A DNA stretch of 64,000 bases, taken from assembly GCA_010093605.1 (NCBI GenBank), contig MU004181.1, positions 1,612,001 through 1,676,000 on the forward strand, in the 5' to 3' direction. Source of the DNA: Lophium mytilinum. Its lineage: Eukaryota; Ascomycota; Dothideomycetes; Mytilinidiales; Mytilinidiaceae. The notes beneath the pieces were generated by a model. That model did not search any database. It was given only the letters and a program-made list of their open reading frames with translations, and was not told the DNA's origin. The translations under genes and the position numbers were made by a program. This document shows positions 43,525 to 55,239 of this stretch, piece by piece. Within the stretch, counting starts at the first letter, position 1; every line of letters begins with the position of its first letter.

Positions 43525-45176
43525 TCACCTCGACTCATACGTGAACTGAGTCGGGAAGTGCATGCTTGCCGATAAGCCGAATGGATCGGCGTCCAGCATC
43601 GGGTCGTAAGGGTCGAAGAGGTGGTTCATGGTGCCGAACACGGCGCCGGCACCATTCGCATCAGCGGGTTGCATCGCGGTCGGGGACTGGTACGGCTGGT
43701 TCGGGGGGTTCTGGGCAGCGTTCTGCATCGGGGGCTGCATGCTTTGCTGCTGCATTTGCGTCGTCGGCGGGAACGTTTGCGGGAAGGGGCCGGGGCCCGC
43801 GGATTGATCGCTGGGATCTTGGTCGTCGAGCATATCGGCTTGCTCGTCGTACTCTTGCTCTGTACTCACGGAATCAATCTAGGACGAACATAGTTCTATG
43901 CCTAAGCGGGAAAGGAGGGGGCGGGTCAGCTTGCCGAGTTGATCCATATGACTCCTGAATGGAGACGTGTAGTAGGCGGGCGGGCCGCCGCTGGCACTAC
44001 CTGTCATCGCACTCCCTGCTCCACTGCCAACAGTGGACGCACTTGAAAGACCGCTCGACGGAGCGTGGTTGGTGATGACCGAAGGGCGCTGCGGGGCCAG
44101 CAACGGTGTATACTGGGACCTAGGCGGCTGTTGGGGCCGCAAAAGCTGCTGCTGAGGACCTACCGGGCCAAAGTTGGGCGAGATGGCGCTGCCAATTTGT
44201 GGCACAAAGTTTGGGGATCGAGTCGCGGTAGTGGACGGGGAGGACATGTGCGAGCTGGGGGTGGGCTGCGACAGTGGTGAACGGTTGGGAAGAGCACCAT
44301 CGGGCTGAAGTACTGGCAGACCATGCACACCTTCTGGCTTCTGTGACACGCCAGACGCGCCAATTGAGCGGCGAGCTGCTTGTTGGTGTCTGTTCATCAT
44401 GGCACGCTGGATTGGGGGCTGGTTAGGAGAGGCCGTGGTCGATGCAGGCGCTCGAGTCGGGCCCAGATTGGGGCTGCTCGTCTTTGCGCGCAGCTCAGCC
44501 TGCACATCGATGCCTGCGGAGGTATTAGACGCGTCTATAAAATAGAGTAGTGAAATAGAGCAGTGATTTAGGACATAGTTTGACAAGGGCGGCCAAGAAT
44601 AGCTTGAGGGTAGGGCGACTGAGAATGGCCGGGGCATAGGGTTGAGATCCCCATTCAAGCACGTAATGAAGCATGCTTGAGCATGGATTGAAGCACGTAA
44701 TGAGAGCTGGCTAAAGAGTAATGGCTGATGCTTACCTTTCTCGAGCAAGATCCTCTCGAGGAGCGAGTTCTTGTAGCGCAGCATCAGGCACTCATCGGCG
44801 GCGCTGCGGTGGCTCTGCTGGAGGTTCTGCAGCGCGTCCTCATGGTGCTTGATAGTCGTCTCGAGCTGCTTGATGTACTCGGTGCGGCGCTCTCGAAAAG
44901 CAGCCTGAGCCTGGCGGTTGCGCTGCTTGCGCTCCTCAGAGGTGGCATAGATCTTGCGACGCTTGGTTAGTGACATGATGGACATTGTGGGCTGCGCAGA
45001 TGTGCAATGTTGCTCACTGGCTTGCGGCCGCCCTTGCGCTTCTGCGTCTGGGGGTTCTCCTGGGTATATGTCTCGGCCTCTGGCTCAGGCGACGAGGCTC
45101 CGCTGCTGGTCGAACCATCGCGCGAGGCCTCAATCTTGCCCACGGGCGTCATATCTGTTACGCTACTATCTCCCAT
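43525..45176 (-). CDS. bZIP transcription factor
   Basis: Exons 45176-45018, 44952-44736, 44513-43935 and 43859-43525 give 429 residues. The first intron (65 nt, GTGAGC, CACTAACC branch) restores KGGRKPIYATSEERKQRNRQ. The basic region RNRQAQAAFRERR (about 64-76) has the N-x7-R bZIP signature (Asn65, Arg73), followed by a zipper with heptad Leu/Ile (YIKQLETTIKHHEDAL, LMLRYKNSLLERILLEKG). The rest is Gln/Pro/Ser-rich and disordered, with an acidic tail (EQEYDEQADMLDDQD). Intron 2 (222 nt) is a multiple of three with no stop. Intron 3 (43934-43860) appears to start with GC (GCAAGC) rather than GT and ends GTACAG; it joins DQL to EQEYDEQAD. ATG at 45176 is chosen because upstream codons in frame look like leader. 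Nuclear regulator; target genes unknown. Confidence 0.88.
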
Positions 45177-47161
45177 CTGCAGGTACCCCTCACTGCCCCT
45201 CTGGAGGAGAGGTGCGGGCGCCAAGGTCGACGATAGACGCGAGCGAGTGCTGAGGCTGTGGCCTAAGCGCGCTCTGAGTGTCCCGGTAGGCGGGTAGTTG
45301 TGCAAAGTGTGTGTGCAGGTTTCTGATAATGAGAGATAACAAATGCGCACAGCACGAGGTGCTGGGTGGACGGGCAGTTGGCGTGAGGTAAGCTGTTGGC
45401 TAATGGAAACAGGAGAGTAGAGAAGAGCGAGGTCATGGAGATTTCAAATAGCACGGGCGGCGCTCCCCCGCTTGCACCTTCTGCGTGCCAGCTGTCTGTT
45501 CGTTCGTCTGGCCTGCTGGGGAGCCACGACGGCAACCGAGAAGCAGGCGACAGCGAGCCTGTGGTTGGAGAGGTCCACAGAGGGGCCGCTTGGCTGTGAA
45601 AATTTGACCAGCGTGCTCCAAACAGCGCCTCGCCAGCCTCGAACAGGCGAGCGCTGCCGATGGGACCTGTTTGCTGCTTGGGGCTAGCGGGAGAGCGCCG
45701 TTGCCATCTCCGCATCTCCTCGGTAGCCTCCGTGTTTAGTACGGTGGTCCATAGATATCTAGATATCTACAGGCTTCCCGGTCTTCCATGTATAGAGACC
45801 TCCCCATCCCAACTTATGGTTAGTATGAGACATGTTCAATTCTACAGTATCATGACCACACGTGTGCCGAATTTATGCCTGTGTAGAGGCGGCAGAGAGG
45901 GCGAGGCGGTCTGGAGTCCACGCTTGCGCCGTGGTTTGCGTGCTTTTTCCAGCCCATGCCGAAGTCGGCAAGTCACGTGCCCTCAAAACCCCGATCGATC
46001 GGTAAATCCAGCCCGACTATATCCCCGACTGCGACAGCGGATGCCTTCTCACGGCTCACCTTTGTCACTCCCGTCGTCTGGAGAGCGGCCGAGGCCGAAG
46101 CAGCAGCTAGCGACGGGAATGCCGTCTCTTTAAGTCCTCTTGTCTCGTCCCCGGATTGGCTGAGCAAAAGCAACGTGGTGTCTCGGACAACTCCTCCAGC
46201 CGCAATCATGGTGCTTGGCGCATGAACATGCAGCCATATTAGATCCAGACCATTCGCGGGCAGATCTCCAGAGCTGTTAGTCGCGTCCTGTGCCTAGACG
46301 GAGAAGAGGCATCGCAACGACCACCGCCAGGCTCTGCTGATACACGGTCCGCGGCATGCCGCGGCGCTCTCTTCTCCTTGCATCCACCAAGAAGGTAAAG
46401 CCAACGGCCAATTGAGCCATCAGGGACGCGTATCTCTATGCCGTCTTGTGAAGAGCTGCACACCTGACATGCGGCGAGTGGGCGAGCTGATGGTCAGGCG
46501 ACTGCATCGTGAGCCTCAAGTGGATCGCAGCTCTGGCCACTGCAATAGCGTCATGGTCGAGAAGACGACCAGACCAACTCCGTCCCCGAAAGTTCCTAGC
46601 GAACTCTCCAGAGGCGTAGGCGAATAGGGTGAGTAGACAGCGTAGGCAAATACGGTGAGTAGACAGCGAACGGTGGCCTGTCTCTCGGCATGCTACAAGA
46701 CGAGATGTAGAATTTGGATAAGCTACTTATGCCGGTTGTATGCATGAAGCGCTGGTGAGGATGTTAGCATTCTTCTTGAGAAGGAACGCTCTCCTACTTC
46801 CACTCCGCCTGCATATGCCTGTACGCATCTGTTCCTTCCTGTCTTCAACTTCCTCACGACCGCCGCATCTCATTCATGTCTGAACAACGCAATGCCACCA
46901 CCCGAGCGACTGAACATTCGAGCCTTCAGCCAAGCTACTTCAGCTACGTAACATGCCTGGCTGTCGCCAATGGTTTTCTCTCTTTTTCCCGCTGTAACAA
47001 ATCTCCAACGCCCTTCTCCAATTGTCCCCATGAAGCACGTCTAATGTGCTTTACTTAGTTGACGTCCAACCCGCTCGTTCGCGTCGCCAGCTTCGGCCTT
47101 CTCCAACCGAACAAAGCAATCACGGGTAATCGCATTACACAGCTGCAAGATTGCGGGTCCG
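45177..47161. other. shared promoter region between divergent genes
   Basis: 2 kb between the starts of the bZIP gene (minus) and the arrestin-like gene (plus). Short overlapping ORFs only. A short near-direct repeat, GGTGAGTAGACAGCG, occurs near 46627 and 46653. No RNA gene seen. Confidence 0.4.
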
Positions 47162-49871
47162 ATGCTAAAATTTCCAGGCACACCCGACGAACCTGCTCCA
47201 GAGCCTCGCAAATCAGTGGACAGCATCAAACCTCAGTCGCCAATCCCGCTGCCCCCTCATACGCCTCGCAAAGACATGCCCAGTGTCACACTCGGTGTCA
47301 CCAATCAGATGAACGCTCCGCTCTGGTCCACCAAAGCACGTCCACTATCTGATATCCGAGAACTCACCGAGCCAAGCTTGGTTGAGATCCCTCGAAAGCC
47401 TTTGCCTGAATCGAGTATCGTGCGGAAAACATCCTTGTCCCGAAATCAATCAGTGAGATCAGTGAGATCAGTTAGATCAAATCGGCGTCCCAGCACAGAC
47501 AGCCACTCAGCTGAAAATCGGAAACCAGACGCAAAAGAGGCTGAGAATAGAGGGCAAGAGAGTGTCGGATCAGCGAACAGGGGAAGAGCATCACCTCAAT
47601 CCCCTCCACTCGGTGCCGACAACACATATTCAAGTGTCTATAGCATCCCTCGTAGCAGTGTTCCACCTCGCTCATCTTCCCAACCCCGACGAAGCACTTC
47701 TCGCCGAAGACAAAACCCAGCCCTGACCGAGTCTCCCGCGATACGCGGCACACCGTCAATTCCTGCACTACCGCCTCCTCGAGAGTCGGGCAATACTATA
47801 CCTGCACGAGGCCACACGAACTCGCCCGTCCGACAGATTGCCGCGCGGCTCGATCCAGTGAGTTGCGACACTACGCGACGAGTTCCTTCGAGGACGTTCA
47901 TCCGAGAGCCATTGACAGCCGACGTTCTAGAGTTTCCTACCCACAGACACCCGCGGGTAGCACTTGAGTTGGAACTCTCCGCTGGGCTGTTCGTCGGAGG
48001 AAGCTGTGTTGAGGGCACAATCCAAATTACTGTGGACGATGCGGTGCGCGTACGGCATAGACGGCCACTCGATATTGCCCGCATATCAGTTGATCTAGTT
48101 GGGGTCGAAGAGATGACGGCGAACAGAAGAGCGACGTTCCTCAACCTTGCTACTGAGTTGATTGACTCGGAACATCCACCACCGTATAGCATGGTTGAAA
48201 GCCAGGAGCAGGTAGCGCATGACGACCCCTTCTGGCATCTAATCTCATCGACGACAAACGTTCCTTTCCTTTTGAGTTTGCCCCTGGACGTCGGGCCTCC
48301 ACCATTCCAGTCCAAATCTGCAAGAATTCGATATATGCTCTGCGTCACTCTACTGATTCGAGAGCAAATGAAACAATATGTTGTCCGGACTTCTGAGGAT
48401 ATCATGGTTCTTTCGGTCTATGATCGTAAGTTTCACGTGCTTTGATCTGACCTTAGCTTACTGATATTTTTGAATAGCTGAAAAGGCGTTGATGTCGCTA
48501 CCGAGTCCTCTGACTGCCTCGGACGAGTACTCGCGACCGCGGGATAGCAACATAGAAGGCATCAAGGTGACGGCAGGCTTACATCGCCAGGTCTGGGTCA
48601 GCGGAACCAGCATCTACGTTGACGTTCACGTCGCGAACAACAGCCGCAAAAACATCAAAAGAATCGAGCTGCAGCTGGAACGAGATATCCTCTGCTATAA
48701 GCACGTCTGTTTCAAGCTGTGTTCAGAACTGATCCACGCAAAATGCTAAATAATTTCGTGTAGGCTGCCGCATCAACAGCCGAAAAATCCGCAAGCCAAG
48801 CCCGAATATTCGACAGTAACGAGCGTTCCATACTCAGCAAGTCTTCTATTAAGCAAGGAACCGCCGGATGGAATGGCATTGCCGCCCACACAACTCATAT
48901 TCGAACTTGCGACTTGGAGTTGCCTCGTGGACATGCCACTGTGAAATGCGGTAAGCGACTTTCTAAGCTCCATAGTTGTTTATTATGATACTAAGACCAC
49001 TCAGGGAAGTTTTTCGAAGTTCGATACTTCCTCAACGTAATCGTCAGCAGCGCACATACGTAGGTCGTCTGCGCCCCTTGCTCCGAGTGAGGACTAAACT
49101 TTCATCAGGAAGCTTGTCACTGTCCAGTTACCAATCGTACTTATTCACATGGTGAGTTAACCTCAGTGTTTAGCGAGGACTATCGTCGCGCATACGCTAA
49201 CGAACGATAAGAACTCGCTAGATGTGGTCCCCAACTCAGTTGCCCAAGTCGCCGCGGCCATAGAGGAAAAGCGATACCACCAGAACTTCCCCAAGAATCA
49301 ACAGTCGCCGGGCCAACTAGAGAGACGGCCTTCGCACCATTCAGTCCAAGGCCGCGCGTGGAATGCTCCGCGAATGCAATCTCTCGAGCGGATGCGCAAG
49401 CAGGCCGAAGACATAGAAGAGCTCGGCCAGATTCTTGATAACTCTCCTCGGAAATTCGGAACGACCCGCCACGCGTTCAACTATCATACGCCGCCATCCA
49501 ACCGCAAAGGCCGTGTCCTTGAGGGCGGCGATGCTGAGGAGGTCAAGCGCAGACTGAGGCATGTGCGGAGCAGCGAGACAGTTGCAAGCAAGAAGACTGT
49601 CAAGCGGGGATTCTCGCTTCGCGGGAGGCGGACAGGTGCTGGGAGTGCACTAGGCTTCTTCCGAGAAGCCGAAGTCCGCGAGGATATGGACCTCGGGGGG
49701 GTAACCTTGGGTGGGGACGGGAGTTTCCAATCTCGGCTTGAGGCAGCGCGGGAGAGACAGTACCAATTCAAGAAGAAGAAAAGTGTCGAACGGTGGAAGG
49801 GTATGGGGTGGATCAAGGGCGGCGGTGGTGACAAGGACAAGGACAAGGACAAGCCCGAATCTTGGATATGA
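47162..49871 (+). CDS. arrestin-like domain protein
   Basis: Six exons (47162-48425, 48478-48704, 48764-48950, 49005-49059, 49109-49151, 49212-49871) give 811 residues. All five introns are 49-60 nt with GT/AG ends and consistent phases. The N-terminal ~260 residues are Pro/Ser/Arg-rich and disordered, with a triple repeat SVRSVRSVRS. The arrestin fold spans about 265-610: LELELSAGLFVGGSCVEGTI, RPLDIARISVDLVGVEEM, LISSTTNVPFLLSLPLDVGPPPF, then GLHRQVWVSGTSIYVDVHVANNS and the C-domain block LPRGHATVKCGKFFEVRYFLN and LPIVLIHMNSLD. The last ~200 residues are basic and charged (EVKRRLRHVRS) ending in a Lys/Asp repeat (DKDKDKDK). Fungal alpha-arrestins recruit Rsp5/NEDD4 ligases to membrane proteins; I see no clear PPxY motif apart from PPPY near residue 341, so that partner is only possible. 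Confidence 0.88.
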
Positions 49872-50514
49872 GCAGCTAGGGTCGGCGCGGTCTGGTGCCG
49901 TTTTGGATGCGACTTAGTCATCCGGAGTCTGGGGTATATTTGCTCCCCTCACTAATTGAGTTTACTACTCGTCTTGGGCTTACGCGATTGGTTGTCCAGG
50001 TTTGTCGTTGGAGTCTGCCGTGGGAATGTTAGAGAGGTATGTCAGCCACGTATTGCTAGCACCACATTACGTAGTTCGGTTGGGACTGGTACGAAGAAGT
50101 TGCAAACTTAGCTTCTTCTATGCTCTATCGTTCTATCAAAGTTCACAATGTTCTGCCGATCCTAGATCTCGGCCCAATTATGCATCGGACCTAAAGCGGA
50201 TAGCCCGCCAAGCCTGTGCTGATCTCCGTATGACGCCCGGCATCACGACAAGTCCGCTCGCAATTTAGACTACATGTTCTGAGGCCGCCGAGACACGTCT
50301 GACCGGACTCCGCGCAGTCCCAGCGTCGAAGCAATCTATCCTCTCCGGATCCATCTAACGGACCATCGAAAAGACGACCCAAAAATGTAGTATAAAGACC
50401 ACCAATATCCCCAACAATCAAATCACCACCAGCTTCATTCACTACAATCAACAAACCAACTACACCAACACCACCCAACAAACCAACCCTCCAAGCCCCA
50501 ACCCTCAACCAAAA
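49872..50514. other. intergenic with promoter of the ABM-like gene
   Basis: The last 120 bp before 50515 form an A/C-rich, G-poor leader typical of well-expressed fungal genes. No other gene seen. Confidence 0.45.
50391..50397 (+). promoter_or_regulatory. TATA box candidate
   Basis: TATAAAG, 118 bp before the ATG at 50515 and followed by the A/C-rich leader. Confidence 0.45.
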
Positions 50515-50923
50515 ATGTCTATCTCCGTACAAAGCAAAATCACCGTCGCGGCCGAGAACGGCCCCAAGTTCCTGACAGCGCTGAAGCCCGTCTTCGACAA
50601 CGTCGCGACCAACCCCGCCTGCACCTACAGCGAGGTGTTCCAGGACACGCAGAACCCGGGTACCTTCCGCTTCATCCAGAACTGGAACTGCACTAAGGAG
50701 GACCTGAAGGAGGTAAATGATTAGCACCCCTCTATGTAGCCGGAATGCGAGCAAGCGAGCTGATATTAATGCGATTTGCTAGAACCAACTCAAGAAGGAC
50801 TACTACCAGGACTTCCTTTCTACGACTGAGCCGCTGTATGTCAAGCCCCGCGAGCTTGAGGTTTGGGACCGCCTGCCCGGCCATGAGTACGTCCGCGCGA
50901 AGAAGGAGAACTTCATGGACTAG
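50515..50923 (+). CDS. small ABM-fold (antibiotic biosynthesis monooxygenase-like) protein
   Basis: Two exons, 50515-50712 and 50783-50923, joined over a 70-nt intron (GTAAAT to GCTAG), give 112 residues. The layout fits the dimeric alpha/beta-barrel ABM family: strand SISVQSKITVAAENGPKFLTAL, helix LKPVFDNVATNPAC, strand YSEVFQDTQNPGTFRFIQNW, helix KEDLKENQLKKDYYQDFL and the strand YVKPRELEVWDRL. Such proteins act as small oxygenases or as ligand-binding stress proteins; no cofactor is needed in the known enzymes. The A/C-rich leader and TATA box suggest strong or inducible expression. Function beyond fold is not inferred. Confidence 0.75.
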
Positions 50924-51342
50924 ATGGGTTTGATGTGATGAAAAGTAGATTGGAGAGTGACGGGACGGGTTAGTGGCGGGATGAGCGGCTCGAGGCGCTT
51001 GAGGGCTTCCTCGGTATATTGAATAGCTCTTGGTTCTGGTAGAGGAGTGGAATATCAATCCGCTTTTTCTGGCTATTTATGAAATTCGATGTGACGGCTT
51101 GGATGTGAGATGTCGAATGTGATGAATGAATTAATGTGTTAGGGTATGAGGAGTGAAAATTCAGTGATGAACTAACAGTCTACTGATTTTGATAAGTTAT
51201 GAGAAAGGTGCAAAGAATATCTGTGTCTGCTCTTGGTCCGTCACTAATCTATATATTAGGCTGCTATGTGCCTGCGAGAAATGTCGCGAATCATCACCAG
51301 AAGATATGGTAGTGAAGGTATCCTTCAGCAGGATCAAAGGCC
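50924..51342. other. convergent 3' regions
   Basis: About 420 bp between the stop of the ABM gene (plus) and that of the Ulp1-like gene (minus). No gene seen. Confidence 0.4.
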
Positions 51343-52212
51343 TCAATCCGATAAACAACAAAGAGTCCGAAAGCTGCTTAGCCCCTTCATAAAGTCTGCA
51401 AGCTCCGGGTTCCAGCCGTCGCCGGTCTGGACGTATTTTGCCAATTTCATAAACCGGTAGAGGTGGTTTCTAACAGCAAATGAGTCGAACCTGAGCTGAT
51501 TCGGGCGTCCGGGCATCTTCAAGTCCCAATGCCGCCCGTTTTTTTCGACGCAAATGATGTGCCACACCAGAGTAGCGGCAACGGCGTAGAAGAAAGGTCC
51601 GCAAGCGCCAGGGTCAACTGTGGCTGAGTCGTTCTGCTGTCCTTGCTTCGGAGTGTTTTTAACTTTCAAGTACGTGAACTTCTCACGTATTCCCAAAAGT
51701 CGTTGCAGACCGGCGTCCACATATGCTGCGGTCTTCCATAGCGGTGTCGCCATCGAGTCGATGTAGTAAGACTTCTTGAGGACCAAGTCGATGGCCAGTA
51801 GACACCAATGGGTTCCGTGGAAGCCCTCATCGTCAGAAAAGGTTTGTTCATAGCCGTCGTTGATTGGTATAAACACCCAGTGCTTGTCCATTAGGCTGTC
51901 CCTTACTTTCTCGAGGCCGCTCAGATCCTCGTGGCTGGATAATTGATCGTCTTTAATCCCTATTTGGCAAAGAGCCCTAGCATCGGTGGGGTTCATGAGG
52001 TAGACTCCCTTCTCATTGCAGCTGGTCCAGATGCCTAGCAGCTCAAACGCGACTGCAATAACGTTGTCTGAGATCCATCCATCTTCTCTGATGCCCTTGA
52101 GGATGGGAATATCCTCGTTATAAACAACCGAGTGCTTCAGTTCAAGGAAGGCCTCTCCCGGTCTTACCGCTGGTATGACAGAGAGCCAAAGGTGGTCCTC
52201 TTCCACTAACAT
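51343..52212 (-). CDS. Ulp1/SENP-like cysteine protease (C48)
   Basis: Single-exon, 289 residues, from ATG 52212. The C48 catalytic order is clear: His135 in GTHWCLLAIDL, Asp152 in YYIDSM, and Cys204 in VDPGACGPFFYA, with a candidate oxyanion Gln in KQGQQND at about 190-193. N-terminal segment ISDNVIAVAFELLG and the WVFIPIN strand are also typical. This domain removes SUMO or NEDD8 from proteins. The short length, without an N-terminal regulatory region, is closer to the deneddylase-like (SENP8/Den1) class and to the many lineage-specific fungal C48 copies than to Ulp1 itself. DPGACG replaces the common (D/N)CG context, so activity is likely but specificity is open. Confidence 0.85.
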   Translation of the reverse strand: MLVEEDHLWLSVIPAVRPGEAFLELKHSVVYNEDIPILKGIREDGWISDNVIAVAFELLGIWTSCNEKGVYLMNPTDARALCQIGIKDDQLSSHEDLSGLEKVRDSLMDKHWVFIPINDGYEQTFSDDEGFHGTHWCLLAIDLVLKKSYYIDSMATPLWKTAAYVDAGLQRLLGIREKFTYLKVKNTPKQGQQNDSATVDPGACGPFFYAVAATLVWHIICVEKNGRHWDLKMPGRPNQLRFDSFAVRNHLYRFMKLAKYVQTGDGWNPELADFMKGLSSFRTLCCLSD

Positions 52213-52533
52213 TGTAGCACTTCTCTGGCTACGTACTGTTTACTAGATCTTGAATTTGCCGTAGAATGTAGTTGTGATTTTGTTAATCGCGGGAAAGTCG
52301 CTCCTTGCAAGTGGTATCCTGTCAAGAGATAGTTGAGATTCGAGGTCTCAAAGCCTTAAATCATGGGTACGTATGGCTGAACCAAGATGCAATTCAGAGG
52401 TGCTGACACGGAAGCGCGGCATGACTTCGCTTCGTTCGCTTTGTCGAAACAAAGGCACTCGTGGATGACCTTTGTCCAAGGAGTGCTGCACGGCTGTAAC
52501 AAGGTGACTTTGGCACAAAGAACCGTGCGAAGT
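52213..52533. other. intergenic, no gene seen
   Basis: 321 bp between two minus-strand genes. Nothing noted. Confidence 0.4.
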
Positions 52534-54306
52534 CTACAAAGACGCTGTATCGACTGGCCGGTTCGTCCTTGACCCTCTCATAACCACGACTCTATGAGAC
52601 GCAAGTGCCTCGCGCATTTTTTGCATGAAATTACCAATCCAGGAATAAGATGGCATTCTCGACAGCTCGTGCATCGTTGTTACAAGTTCGGCAAACTCTA
52701 CTTCCGGATCTCCAGCAGTGTCGGCGGCATATTGCAAAGCTGAAGCAAGAGGGAATGAGATAGCTTGACTAGCAAATATCCCCGAGTCTGCTCGCAAAAA
52801 GTATTTGACGAATCGGGAGATGATGATAGCGTAGAGATTCGGATACGTCCTCGTTGGAAGTACAACCCGCGCTTGGTCTATCACGTGCTCCGATAAAGTC
52901 CTGATTGCAGTGTGCAGAAAGTAATAGGTGTGTAAACAAGCTGACCAATACAGAACGGCCGTATACAGAACGTCGTATCCCAGTTTTGCGAAATGCTCTG
53001 GTGAAAGACTTGTGGGGTCGGACGTGAAGGCATCGGCCATCAAACGCATCTCAGCTGGGGAATTTGATAGCTGACGGGAAAACCGTTGACTCCATTCTTG
53101 TAATTGTTGGTCTATTCTCCAGCCCCTCCTTACGAGACCTCGAAGTTTCGCCAACTCGGCGTGATTTGGGGCTTCTATGCTCCACTGAATGGTGTCGTGC
53201 TCCTCGAGAATGGCAGGTAAGAGCGCAAAGATACTGACCAGTTCGTCTCTGAGCGTCTTCGGAGTTCTTCCCCATGGCAGAGTACTCCATTCTCGTGTTG
53301 TAAGATATGTCGCCCTTCGGAGACCAACAGCAGCAATGACCTAGATGATTCAGAGCTCTGAAATCCAAGAGCAGAACACAGGATACATACCATTGGTATA
53401 CGTGAATCAATGAACATGACGTGCTCATCATCCGAGCAATGGTGATGTGGCCCTCGGAGTTCAATGAGCCGAGCTACGCCTTGAACATGGTTCATCCAGT
53501 TCTTACCCGGGGACCTCCTGTCTTTGGTACTGTTATGTTGCTAGACAGAGTCAGATTAGCTGATCAAAATGCGAAAAGAGGGCTCGGTATACTTCGAACA
53601 TTGCAAGTAATTTACAAGAAGCAAGCAACTCGACTCTTCTAGCCTGCTGCGGGTCTCTCAGAGCCCGGTTGAGTTGAGCGAGGGCTATCCCATAGAATTC
53701 GATTCCTTGCTGCATCATGGCTGCATTTCCGGTAGTAGATCCGATTCTTGAAGTGCTCACAGCGCGTAACGCAAACCTGTTCATCATCAGACCCAATGCG
53801 CCAAAACTATTTGACGGAGAATTAGACCTCAAGACGTCACAGCTAGAGCTGTGCTTTTCTACAGCCTCTACCCATTGTGACACTGCAGGAATGCCATAAT
53901 TTTGAGTACTACACTTGTGTGCCTCGGGAAGGAATTCGTTCCAGAAAAGCTCGAATGTCTTGGCTTCAAACGCTGAACAACCCAGGTTCTGTGGCAGAGG
54001 TTCAAAAGATGACGCTACTCGCAATTGCATGGCTGTCTGGTCTGATTTTGGCCTTGCAGTGGTTCGGCGTGACAGATCTGTACGACTTCTTGGTACGGGC
54101 ACGGAGGGATCATGCTGAATGATTGTGAGGTCTCGATTATAGCCGCCACATATGAGATTGCTGCGAATGCATTGGCCACAAGAAGGCCGCTGAAGGTCAC
54201 ACTACAACTTCTTAGCGTTCAGAATCCTTACAGGCTAAATACTCACTCCTTTCTTCCTCGTCCTGCAGGTTTTGCAGCCCTTGGAGCGACCGGGAACTCC
54301 AACCAT
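52534..54306 (-). CDS. Zn2Cys6 transcription factor
   Basis: Four exons (54306-54247, 54201-53593, 53540-53391, 53340-52534) give 541 residues. A 45-nt intron (GTGAGT to TTGTAG) splits the zinc cluster exactly before its third cysteine; splicing gives C11-KT-C14-RTRKKG-C21-DLQRPS-C28-GQ-C31-IRSNLI-C38, a perfect CX2CX6CX6CX2CX6C binuclear cluster. Introns 2 and 3 (52 and 50 nt) restore LLASCKLLAMFE to NWMNHVQGVARLIELRGP and then VIAAVGLRRATYLTTREWSTLPWG. The C-terminal part is the fungal-specific regulatory region (ELFWNEFLPEA, ALRAVSTSRIG, LYTAVLYWSACLHTYYFL). ATG at 54306 (MVGVPGRSKGCKTC) is the classic start for this class. It is a nuclear regulator; none of the close neighbours forms an obvious biosynthetic cluster. 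Confidence 0.92.
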
Positions 54307-55239
54307 TACGCTTACTCGCCAGCAGTGGGTGACTGAGGGGCATGGCAGATCAGCTTACGACACGGCCGGGGGAGGCGCAAGGCGTGCAGCCTGCGTTCCG
54401 GAATCGATAGCGAGCGTGCAGAGAGCTAAGGGGTATGAAGGGAAGTGTTTGGAGAGGTTGCACGGAGCGTAAGGCGCATTAGTAAGCCATGGCGCTACTT
54501 AGTGCATTTTCATACCTTTGTACGCTGCCGGTCGGCGTACAGTCTGTCACTATCCGGAACCCCAAAACGAAGTACCTCTGACCAGTTTTTAACCAAACCC
54601 CAGGAATCATGCAGTAGTCCCATGCTTCCGACGAACAGATATAAAGGCAGCAGTGAGTATGACTGCGATTTACCTTCTCTGAACCTTCGTGTACGCGATG
54701 GATCGCCATAGACGAGGGCGGAATCTGGCTATTGTCGATGGGAGATTTGCAAGCTTCGATCAGCTTATATCGTATGGACCTGCAGGCCACTCTCAAATCA
54801 GGCCTCTCACGCTATCCTGACCTGGCATGGCAAGATAAGATACTTGCACCTGGTACAGCAGCGAAACGTTCCCTGATGCAGAGTGGGAGCTCCTTAGGGG
54901 CCTGATATGTTGCAAACGACTCCAATTTCTAACCGCGCGCCTAAGCCACTGAAGGTGACTATCTGCTCACCCAAGATCTCGCAGGCCCTGAGGGGTTTCA
55001 AATTTGCGGCGCAGTGTTCTTGCAAACGCCCTTTGGCAATGCCCTTCGGCGTCGCGAGGGGCTTATATAGTCCTCCCCTACATTATTTTTGTTCAATCAT
55101 CCACCTCAGCCAGCCCCTACCGTCCCCATCAATCAATCTGTATCTTTCACAACCGGGTCAGAAATCTGCAACCCTTAACTCCTCGCCAATTTAACACCCA
55201 TTCCCCCGTGCCACCACCAAATCACACGCCTTAGAAGAT
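54307..55239. other. shared promoter region of divergent genes
   Basis: 930 bp between the Zn2Cys6 gene (minus) and the gene at 55240 (plus). A TATA-like element lies at 55064. No gene seen. Confidence 0.4.
55064..55070 (+). promoter_or_regulatory. TATA box candidate
   Basis: TATATAG, 176 bp before the ATG at 55240, followed by a C/T/A-rich leader. Confidence 0.4.

Noticed and set aside
44456-45350. Start of the bZIP protein upstream at 45350
   Set aside because: The first codon there is not ATG and the added residues look like leader; the ATG at 45176 begins MGDSSVTD.
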